A DNA stretch of 64,000 nucleotides from contig CP065007.1 in assembly GCA_016699715.1 (NCBI GenBank), positions 1,550,001 through 1,614,000 of the forward strand. The letters are read 5' to 3'. Shown piece by piece: positions 57,252-64,000 of the stretch (position 1 is the first letter of the stretch; each line of letters starts with the position of its first letter). Made by a program: the position numbers and the translations under genes. This DNA comes from Candidatus Competibacteraceae bacterium. GTDB taxonomy: Bacteria; Pseudomonadota; Gammaproteobacteria; Competibacterales; Competibacteraceae. The notes under the pieces were generated by a model. That model had not been told where the DNA came from. It saw only the letters and a list, made by a program, of their open reading frames with translations, and made no database searches.

Positions 57252-59990
57252 ATGGCCGCCACCGATATCGCTTTTTCGCCCGTCGCCGCGCCCACCTTCG
57301 CCGTCCACGCCGAACCACCGTCGGATAACTTGCGACAGGCCGAGATCGCCCTGTTCGACGCGGAGGCTTTCGCCCGCGATCTGGCGGCCGCCGCCAACCC
57401 GCTGCTCGTGTTTCGGGCCCTGCTCAAACAGAGCGACACCCGGTTCAAGGAACTGTTCCAGCAAGGCGTGCCCGCGCATGAACTGGTGCCCGCCCGCGCT
57501 GGCTTGATGGATGAGTTGCTGCGCTTCGTCTGGCTGCGGTTTTTCGAGGCCGACACCCCCGATCTGGCGTTGACGGCGGTCGGAGGCTACGGCCGCGGCG
57601 AGCTGCACCCCGGCTCGGACGTGGACATCATGATCCTGCTGGATGAGCGGACGCTGGAAACCCGCCGCTCCGCGCTGGAGGACTTCATGGCCTTCCTGTG
57701 GGATATCGGGCTGGAGGTCGGGCACAGCGTGCGCACGCTCGAGGATTGCGTGCACGAAGGCGCCGCCGACATCACGGTCGCCACCAGTCTGATGGAGGCG
57801 CGGCTATTGATCGGTACATCGGTACTGTTCGAGCAGATGCGCGCCGCCACCGGCCCCGACCGTATCTGGCCGGATACCGCCTTCTTCGAATCCAAGCAGC
57901 GGGAACGTTGCCAGCGCTGCCATAAATACAACGAAACCGCCTTCAACCTGGAGCCCAATATCAAGGACGGTCCCGGCGGGCTGCGCGATATGCAGATGAT
58001 CGGTTGGGTGGCCAAACGGCATTTCGGCGTCAGCACCTTGCAGGAACTGGTGAGCTACGGTTTTCTCAGCCCGAGCGAATACGATGAGCTGATCGACTGC
58101 CGCAATTTTCTTTGGCAGGTGCGCTTCGCCCTGCACGCGCTGACCGGCCGCCGCGAAGATATGCTGCTGTTCGATCACCAGCGCCGGATCGCCCAGCAGT
58201 TCGGCTACCGGGATCAGGCGCAAAACCTGGCGGTCGAACAATTCATGCAGCGCTACTACCGCACCGTCAACGGACTCAGCCGGCTGAACGAGATGCTGCT
58301 GCAACTGTTCGAGGAAGCGATCCTGCTGGCCGACGAACCGGGCGAACCGCAGCCCATCAACCGCCGCTTCCAGGTCCGCCGCGGCTATCTGGAAGTGACC
58401 CAGCCCAACGTGTTTCTGCGCTACCCGTTTGCGCTGCTGGAAATTTTTCTGGTCTTGCAGCAACACCCGGAAATCAAGGGGCTGCGAGCCTCCACCATCC
58501 GCCTGATCCGTGACCACCGGCCGCTGATCGACGACAAGTTCCGCAACGACGTGCGCCCGCGCAGCCTGTTCATGGAGATCCTGCGCCAACCGCACGGGGT
58601 GACACTGCAACTGCGGCTGATGAACGCCTATGGCGTGCTGCCGGCCTACCTGCCGGAATTCGGCCATATCCTCGGGCGGATGCAGTACGACCTGTTCCAC
58701 GCCTACACCGTCGATCAGCACATCCTGTTCGTGGTGCGTAACCTGCGGCGGTTTTTCCTCCCCCAGTTCGCCCAGCGGGACCCGGAATACAGTGCGATCA
58801 TGGATCAACTACCCAAGCCGGAGTTGCTCTACATCGCCGGTCTGTACCACGACATCGCCAAGGGGCGCGGCGGCGACCATTCCATCCTGGGCGCTCAGGA
58901 CGCCGAGCGGTTCTGCCGCCAGCACGGGCTCAGCAGTTTCGATACCCGGCTGGTGGCCTGGCTGGTGCGCCATCACCTGACACTGTCGCTGACCGCGCAG
59001 AAGAAAGACATCCACGACCCGGACGTCATCCATCAATTCGCCCTGCAAATGGGCGATCAGATGCATCTGGATTACCTTTATTTACTGACGGTCGCCGATA
59101 TCCGCGGCACCAATCCCCACCTGTGGAACACTTGGCGGGCGTCACTGCTGTGGACCTTGTACAAGGCTACCCGCCAGGCATTGCGGCGCGGGCTGGACCA
59201 CCCCATCGACAAGGAGGAACGGATCCGCGAAGCGCAGGCGCGGGCGCGGCAACGGCTGCGCGCCACCAAGATCGATGGGGAGCGCATCGACCGGGTATGG
59301 GAAGGCTTCGGCGACGACTATTTCCTGCGTCATTCCGCCGACGAGATCGTCTGGCACACCCGCGCGATTCTCAAGAAGGGCTATCACGAGCGGCCGCTGG
59401 TCATGGCCCGCGACGATCCCGGCCGGGGCGGCACCGAAGTCTTTATCTACACCCGCGATCAGGACAACCTGTTCGCGCTGATCACCTCCATCCTCGACCA
59501 GTTGGGACTGACTATTCTCGATGCCCGCATCATCACCGGCCACAGTGGTTACACCCTGGACAGCTTCACGGTGCTGGAGGACTCCGGCTCGCCGATCCGC
59601 GACCGACGGCGGATCAAGGAAATCACCTCCACCCTGCTGCACTACCTGAGCCGGCCGGACAAAACGCCGCCGGCGCCCAGCCGGCATATTTCCCGGATTC
59701 AGAAAGCGTTCCAGATGCCGACCCTGGTTTCGTTCCGGGAGGATCAGGCCAACGGCCGCACCTTGGTGGAACTGGTGTCCTGGGACCGGCCGGGACTGCT
59801 GTGCCAGGTTGGTCAGGTATTCATGGAATGCGGGGTGCAGGTGCATAACGCCAAGATCGCCACCATCGGCGCCCGGGCCGAGGACGTGTTCTTTGTCACT
59901 GACCAGGACAACCGGCCCTTGAACAATTCGGCAAAATACGCAGCACTGAGAACGGCGCTGGTCGAACAACTGGATTCTGGCGAAGAGTAG
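57252..59990 (+). CDS. glnD: PII uridylyltransferase/uridylyl-removing enzyme
   Basis: Senses glutamine and modifies the PII nitrogen regulator. The 912-residue protein has the nucleotidyltransferase motif GGYGRGELHPGSDVDIMIL near residue 113, a helical linker, an HD domain with LYHDIAKGRGGDHS near 533, and two ACT domains at the C-terminus (FIYTRDQDNLFALITSILDQ, SWDRPGLLCQVGQVFME) that bind glutamine. The start MAATDIAFSP at 57252 avoids overlap with map. Confidence 0.97.
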   Translation: MAATDIAFSPVAAPTFAVHAEPPSDNLRQAEIALFDAEAFARDLAAAANPLLVFRALLKQSDTRFKELFQQGVPAHELVPARAGLMDELLRFVWLRFFEADTPDLALTAVGGYGRGELHPGSDVDIMILLDERTLETRRSALEDFMAFLWDIGLEVGHSVRTLEDCVHEGAADITVATSLMEARLLIGTSVLFEQMRAATGPDRIWPDTAFFESKQRERCQRCHKYNETAFNLEPNIKDGPGGLRDMQMIGWVAKRHFGVSTLQELVSYGFLSPSEYDELIDCRNFLWQVRFALHALTGRREDMLLFDHQRRIAQQFGYRDQAQNLAVEQFMQRYYRTVNGLSRLNEMLLQLFEEAILLADEPGEPQPINRRFQVRRGYLEVTQPNVFLRYPFALLEIFLVLQQHPEIKGLRASTIRLIRDHRPLIDDKFRNDVRPRSLFMEILRQPHGVTLQLRLMNAYGVLPAYLPEFGHILGRMQYDLFHAYTVDQHILFVVRNLRRFFLPQFAQRDPEYSAIMDQLPKPELLYIAGLYHDIAKGRGGDHSILGAQDAERFCRQHGLSSFDTRLVAWLVRHHLTLSLTAQKKDIHDPDVIHQFALQMGDQMHLDYLYLLTVADIRGTNPHLWNTWRASLLWTLYKATRQALRRGLDHPIDKEERIREAQARARQRLRATKIDGERIDRVWEGFGDDYFLRHSADEIVWHTRAILKKGYHERPLVMARDDPGRGGTEVFIYTRDQDNLFALITSILDQLGLTILDARIITGHSGYTLDSFTVLEDSGSPIRDRRRIKEITSTLLHYLSRPDKTPPAPSRHISRIQKAFQMPTLVSFREDQANGRTLVELVSWDRPGLLCQVGQVFMECGVQVHNAKIATIGARAEDVFFVTDQDNRPLNNSAKYAALRTALVEQLDSGEE

Positions 59991-60229
59991 GAACCCGAAT
60001 AACCCTCCTCCCCTCTCAAGGGGGAGGAACTTGAGCGAGAGCACCGCATCGGCAACCGGTGCCAAGCCTGTCTTCCGTCTCCGATCACTCCCGAAAACAT
60101 TTCACTCTCCCGCTGCTCCTTCTCGCCATGGAACAACAATAACGGCACCACGAAACTTTCGGCGAGCGCCGGCCTGTGGTCGATTATTGTCGCCCTGATG
60201 ATCCGGAACCGCCGCACCAGGTCGCGGTG
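59991..60229. other. gap after glnD
   Basis: About 240 bp with no convincing gene. CCCCTCTCAAGGGGG at 60010 is a small hairpin that may end glnD transcription. Confidence 0.4.
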
Positions 60230-60406
60230 ATGTCCTCTGGTAGTTTCGACTCGCTGCCCCATAACGGCGTGGTCATGACGCTGCTGAGTATTTACCGGTT
60301 GACGCACCGACCATCCGACTTTGATATCTTCATGGTTTTGGTAGCGATCATGGTGAGCGCCCTGGTGATGGTCATCAGCCAGGGAACCCTGTTCGGCAGC
60401 TTCTGA
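60230..60406 (+). CDS. possible small membrane protein
   Basis: 58 residues from the ATG at 60230 (MSSGSFDSLPHNGVV...), with one strong hydrophobic span FMVLVAIMVSALVMVI near the end. It has no recognisable motif and only a weak ribosome site, so it may not be expressed. It lies just before the CoA-transferase gene. Confidence 0.4.
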   Translation: MSSGSFDSLPHNGVVMTLLSIYRLTHRPSDFDIFMVLVAIMVSALVMVISQGTLFGSF

Positions 60407-60454
60407 TCTCGCACCGCCGCGCGTGCCGACGAGCGGCGTTCCTCAATCCTGACG

Positions 60455-62470
60455 ATGGACATCATCATGCAGCATCCCCTACTCGCCTCCCTGCACATTC
60501 CCGAACGCGGCAAAGTGGTCAGCGCCCGCGAGGCCGTGACCCTGATCCGCCCCGGCGATACCCTGGCCACCAGCGGCTTTGTCGGCACCGGCTTCGCCGA
60601 GGACATCGCCTGCGCCATCGAGGCATTGTATCTTTCGCCCGACGCACCGGTGCTGGACAAACTCCGCGACCTGACCCTGGTCTACGCCGCCGGCCAGGGT
60701 GACGGCAAAACCCGCGGCCTCAATCACTTCGGCCACGAGGGACTGGTGAAACGCATCATCGGCGGGCACTGGGGACTGGTGCCGAAGCTGCAAGCGCTGG
60801 CGGTGAGCAATCAAATCGAGGCCTGGAACCTGCCGCAAGGGGTGATCACTCATCTGTACCGCGACATCGCCGCCGGCAAGCCGGGGACGCTGACCCGGGT
60901 CGGGCTGGGCACTTTCGTCGACCCGCGTCACGGCGGTGGCAAGCTCAACCCCCGCACCAAGAAGGATCTGGTCGAACTGATGGTGATCGACGGCCAGGAT
61001 TATTTGTTCTACAAAGCGTTCCCGATCCATGTCGGCATCATCCGTGCCACTACCGCCGACATCGACGGCAACCTGACCATGGAAAAGGAAGCGTTGACGC
61101 TGGAATCGCTGGCCATCGCCATGGCGGCGCGTAATTCCGGTGGCATCGTCATCGCTCAGGTGGAGCGGGTGGCCGAGCGTGGCTTCCTGCGGCCCAAGGA
61201 TGTGCGGGTGCCGGGTATTCTGGTGGATTGCATCGTGGTCGCGCCGCCGGAACACCACTGGCAAACCTTTTCCACTCAATACAACCCCGCGTTTTCCGGT
61301 GAGATCAAGGTGCCGCTGGCCTCGATTGCCTCCATGCCGATGAGCGAACGCAAGATCATCGCTCGCCGTTCGGCGCTGGAACTGACGATGAACGCCATCG
61401 TCAATCTTGGCATCGGCATGCCGGAAGGCGTGGCCAGCATCGCCGCCGAGGAGAAGATCATCGATTTGCTGACCCTGACCGCCGAGCCGGGCGTGGTGGG
61501 CGGCATTCCCGCCGGTGGGCTGGATTTCGGCGCCGCCACCAACGTCCAGGCGATCATCGATCAACCCAATCAGTTCGATTTCTACGACGGCGGCGGGTTG
61601 GACATTGCGGTGCTGGGGCTGGCTCAGGTCGACCGGCAGGGCAATATCAACGTCTCGAAATTTGGCCCGCGTATCGCCGGTGCCGGTGGCTTCATCAACA
61701 TCAGTCAGAATGCCAGGAAGGTGGTGTTCGCCGGGACATTCACCGCCGGCGGGCTGGACATCGCCGCGAAAGACGGTCAGTTACGCATCCGGCGCGAAGG
61801 CGGAACGGCGAAATTCGTCGAGACGGTCGAGCAGCGCACCTTCAGCGGCGAGGTGGCCTGTCGCAGCAAGCAGCCGGTGCTGTATGTGACCGAACGGGCG
61901 GTGTTCCGCTTGACCCCGGAAGGGCTGGAACTGGTGGAGATCGCGCCAGGGATCGATCTGGAGCGTGAGGTGCTGGCGAAGATGGGATTTCGGCCCGCCA
62001 TCAGCCCGCACCTCAAACAAATGGATGCTTGCATTTTCAATGACGGGCCGATGGGTTTGCGCGAACTCATGGTCGTGCGGCCATTGGATCAGCGGTTTTC
62101 CTACGACCCCGCCAAGAACGTGCTCTTCCTGAATTTCGAGGGTCTGTCGGTGCGCAGCCATGAGGATATCCAGCGCATTCGCGCGGCGATCAGCGGTCGG
62201 CTGGAGCCGCTCGGCAAGCGGGTGTTCGGTATTGTCAACTACGACAATTTCTCGATTACTCCGGAATTGATGCAGGAGTACATGGATATGGTCAGCGACT
62301 TGCTGCAGCGCTACTACCTGGGCGTAACCCGCTACACCACCAACACTTTCCTGCGGGCGCAGCTTGGCGATGCCCTGCGCCAGCGCGACCTCGCGCCCCA
62401 TATTTATGAAACCGCCGCCGAGGCGGCGGCACGACTCGATCCATCCAAGGCATCCAAGGGGAACGCTTGA
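60455..62470 (+). CDS. fused acyl-CoA:acetate/propionate CoA-transferase
   Basis: A 671-residue enzyme that moves CoA between short acids. It has the one-chain layout of propionate CoA-transferase and YdiF: an N-terminal alpha half (KVVSAREAVTLIRPGDTLATSGFVGTG, VGLGTFVDPRHGGGKLN) and a beta half with LTAEPGVVGGIPAGGLDFGAATN, where the Glu near residue 343 should form the CoA thioester, and GTFTAGGLDI. About 120 residues at the C-terminus (after MGLRELMVVRP) exceed the usual ~530. In a PHA former it could activate propionate or acetate; this is an inference. Start codons at 60455 and 60467 are both possible. Confidence 0.88.
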   Translation: MDIIMQHPLLASLHIPERGKVVSAREAVTLIRPGDTLATSGFVGTGFAEDIACAIEALYLSPDAPVLDKLRDLTLVYAAGQGDGKTRGLNHFGHEGLVKRIIGGHWGLVPKLQALAVSNQIEAWNLPQGVITHLYRDIAAGKPGTLTRVGLGTFVDPRHGGGKLNPRTKKDLVELMVIDGQDYLFYKAFPIHVGIIRATTADIDGNLTMEKEALTLESLAIAMAARNSGGIVIAQVERVAERGFLRPKDVRVPGILVDCIVVAPPEHHWQTFSTQYNPAFSGEIKVPLASIASMPMSERKIIARRSALELTMNAIVNLGIGMPEGVASIAAEEKIIDLLTLTAEPGVVGGIPAGGLDFGAATNVQAIIDQPNQFDFYDGGGLDIAVLGLAQVDRQGNINVSKFGPRIAGAGGFINISQNARKVVFAGTFTAGGLDIAAKDGQLRIRREGGTAKFVETVEQRTFSGEVACRSKQPVLYVTERAVFRLTPEGLELVEIAPGIDLEREVLAKMGFRPAISPHLKQMDACIFNDGPMGLRELMVVRPLDQRFSYDPAKNVLFLNFEGLSVRSHEDIQRIRAAISGRLEPLGKRVFGIVNYDNFSITPELMQEYMDMVSDLLQRYYLGVTRYTTNTFLRAQLGDALRQRDLAPHIYETAAEAAARLDPSKASKGNA

Positions 62471-62588
62471 ACAACGATGGAGCCAACCATCCAGGGCGAT
62501 GCGCTGGCCCCATCGTTGGTTATACCCGCCGAAGGACTCCGCACACCAAACGCGCGCGCACGGCTCCAACAAGATAAGGAACCACACC
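62471..62588. other. gap, nothing recognised
   Basis: About 120 bp between the CoA-transferase and the debris region; no gene, hairpin or promoter that I can support. Confidence 0.4.
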
Positions 62589-62942
62589 ATGAGCAGTCTC
62601 CGTCCGGCACAGTTGGGTCCCATCGTCGGCCACACCTCGGACACCACCGCAAGGCTCTGGATTCGAGGGGGTTCAAGTGACGAAGGCACCGCTATCGACG
62701 AGCAACGCCACACCATCGGCGTCATCGCCATCACCCAGGAAAACGGGCGACGCCCGCGCACCCGGCTCGTGCGTGGAACTTCACCCAGAAAGACAACTTC
62801 TGTCGCGCGGACCTGAACGCCGCCGACCGACGCATCCTGGTGACGCCGTTCGGGACCGACGGCAGGGTGATCGAGAAGGGTGGCTGGTTCGGCGCCAAGG
62901 GCACGCTTATCGGCTCGCAGTTGGAGCTGGCGGGCTGGTAAG
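62589..62942 (+). pseudogene. fragment resembling a PhoD-type phosphatase
   Basis: The first frame reads MSSLRPAQLGPIVGHTSDTTARLWIRG, like the start of PhoD-type phosphodiesterases/alkaline phosphatases, and stops at 62816 after 75 residues. The other frame from ~62775 reads WNFTQKDNFCRADLNAADRR and ends ...LELAGW at 62941. The middle of a normal protein (several hundred residues) is missing, so this is a remnant with deletion and frameshift. Confidence 0.55.
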
Positions 62943-63115
62943 TCAAGCATGTTTTTGCAGAGGCGCCGCCCAGAACAGAATATTCACTAACTCAGAATGG
63001 CCAGAGGCTATTCAGCATTATCAGTCAGATAAAACTCCTGGATAATGAAATCAGAAGCGCCAAACAAGCTACTCCAGCAGATGCCAAAACCCGCGCCATT
63101 GAGCCTAAAAATTAG
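62942..63115 (+). pseudogene. C-terminal fragment resembling an HxlR-type regulator
   Basis: The frame VKHVFAEAPPRTEYSLTQNGQRLFSII resembles the wing end of HxlR-family winged-helix regulators (VPPRVEYSLT-like block) and runs to a stop at 63113-63115. There is no start or DNA-binding helix upstream; a stop directly precedes it. It is a leftover fused to the phosphatase debris. Confidence 0.55.
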
Positions 63116-63123
63116 GCATCTCC

Positions 63124-63531
63124 ATGATTCATTTGATTTCGTTTAAAACGGCGAAGTTTGATACCACCAAAGAACGGCTAAATCCGTTCAACCCAATTTC
63201 GGGTGAGAGTGTGCTCATCTGGTTACGTGAGAACGCACTCGGCTCCTCATATTCTTCGACGAAACCGGATACCGAGGACTGGGGTTGGTATATGGATGTA
63301 TCAAACGACGTCTCTTCATACCTTGTGGGTTCAATTGCGTATACTGAAAAAGAACCGGTTCTTGGTGAGAAAATTGAGTGGCTCATCCAAATCCACAAAA
63401 ATCGATCCCTGAAAGAAAAAATTTTGAGGAGAAATAAAATGACCGCTGATGATGCTCTTGTGGCAACGATACTGGGTGCTCTTCGCGGCGACGCGGCCTT
63501 TACCGATATTGAGGTGAATGGAGACGCTTAA
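63124..63531 (+). CDS. hypothetical protein
   Basis: 135 residues, MIHLISFKTAKFDTTKERLNPFNPISGESVLIWLREN at the start. It contains TEDWGWYMDVSNDVSSYLVGS, and EWLIQIHKNRSLKEKILRRNKM then DDALVATILGAL near the end. It looks like a complete small soluble alpha/beta protein with no signal peptide or membrane span. I do not recognise the function. It is lower in GC than the host core and lies between gene debris and an IS, so it was probably acquired. Confidence 0.7.
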   Translation: MIHLISFKTAKFDTTKERLNPFNPISGESVLIWLRENALGSSYSSTKPDTEDWGWYMDVSNDVSSYLVGSIAYTEKEPVLGEKIEWLIQIHKNRSLKEKILRRNKMTADDALVATILGALRGDAAFTDIEVNGDA

Positions 63532-63711
63532 TAACCATCGGAATCAGGTCTTGTCTTTTGCGGCACTACTCCCATCGCAGTTGTTTCCCCAGTCAGACCG
63601 ACGACGTCGGAAATATACTTTAAATTAAGTCAAAATTTACTTTATAGTTGTTTTGTTTTACGGTGTTCCGAGGGTTAATCGGAAGGCCTGAAAGAGGCTG
63701 GAGCGCGCACC
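63532..63711. other. gap before the transposase
   Basis: AT-rich stretch around 63610-63660, probably the left end of the IS element; its terminal inverted repeat cannot be set because the right end is outside the window. Confidence 0.4.
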
Positions 63712-64000
63712 ATGATTCGACTGGTTTTCTCTGATGAGACGCGGGAACGCCTGCGTCACGAACGAATTCATCATCCGCATCCCCGGGTGCGGCAACGGTT
63801 GACGGCGCTTTATCTGAAGAGTGAGGGCAGGTCGCATCAAGCGATTTGCGCGAGTCTGGGGATCACCAAGCCAACCCTGATTGGCTACCTGCGATTGTAT
63901 CAAGAGGGCGGCTGGGCGGCGCTGACGAGCTGTCGATTCCGCCAAGCCCGCAGCGCGCTGGCGCCGTATGAAGGGGTGATCGTGGCGGCGTTCGCGCGGC
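63712..64000 (+). mobile_element. IS630-type transposase, 3' part outside window
   Basis: The open frame of 96 residues from the ATG at 63712 continues past the window edge. RLVFSDETRERLRHERIHHPHPRVRQRLTALYLKSEG, then HQAICASLGITKPTLIGYLRLYQEGGWAALTS, is the helix-turn-helix start of IS630-family transposases. The DDE catalytic half is not included. Confidence 0.75.

Overview
The window is a high-GC gammaproteobacterial chromosome segment. The evidence is the gene order of the lpx/bam/rseP block, the tRNA-tuf-secE-nusG-rpl-rpoBC block, a FimV-type protein, a class I PHA synthase and a fused propionate-type CoA-transferase. PHA-storing relatives of the Competibacter/Contendobacter kind would fit, but nothing here fixes the genus.

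Layout. 1-10394: end of an unknown gene, thrC, an acyl-CoA synthetase, a proline-rich secreted protein, a FimV-like protein with 17-residue repeats (reverse strand), and an ACP-AMP ligase-acyltransferase fusion. 10492-24551: a divergent tRNA-Thr, then tRNA-Tyr/Gly/Thr, tuf, tRNA-Trp, secE, nusG, rplK, rplA, rplJ, rplL, rpoB, rpoC. An ABC-2 exporter pair follows rpoC instead of rpsL. 26678-28483: phaC, convergent with and overlapping dnaE. 28461-32641 (reverse): rnhB-dnaE. 42514-56167 (reverse): rpsB, tsf, pyrH, frr, uppS, cdsA, dxr, rseP, bamA, skp, lpxD, fabZ, lpxA, lpxB. 56458-62470: map, glnD and a CoA-transferase. 62589-64000: gene debris, one orphan gene and the start of an IS630-type transposase.

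The accessory part lies between lpxB and rnhB, which are normally neighbours (lpxA-lpxB-rnhB-dnaE). It holds a vapBC pair and a chromosomal integron: an IntI-type integrase on the reverse strand, an attI region, and a forward array. I read the array as R1 / Sel1 gene / R2 / cassette without a clear gene / GNAT acetyltransferase / R3 / SF1 helicase (carrying a MITE) / R4 / unknown protein plus zinc-ribbon membrane protein / R5 / yefM-yoeB / small ORF, brnA and a broken brnT.

The most striking element is R: five 220-bp units without a convincing gene, each bounded exactly by the G/TT points where integron cassettes join. Each unit is almost entirely one very long attC-like inverted repeat. The divergent copy R4 carries paired, structure-preserving base changes in an internal hairpin. 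R therefore looks like a gene-less, structured cassette that has multiplied inside one array and alternates with most of the gene cassettes. All database-level statements remain untested here.
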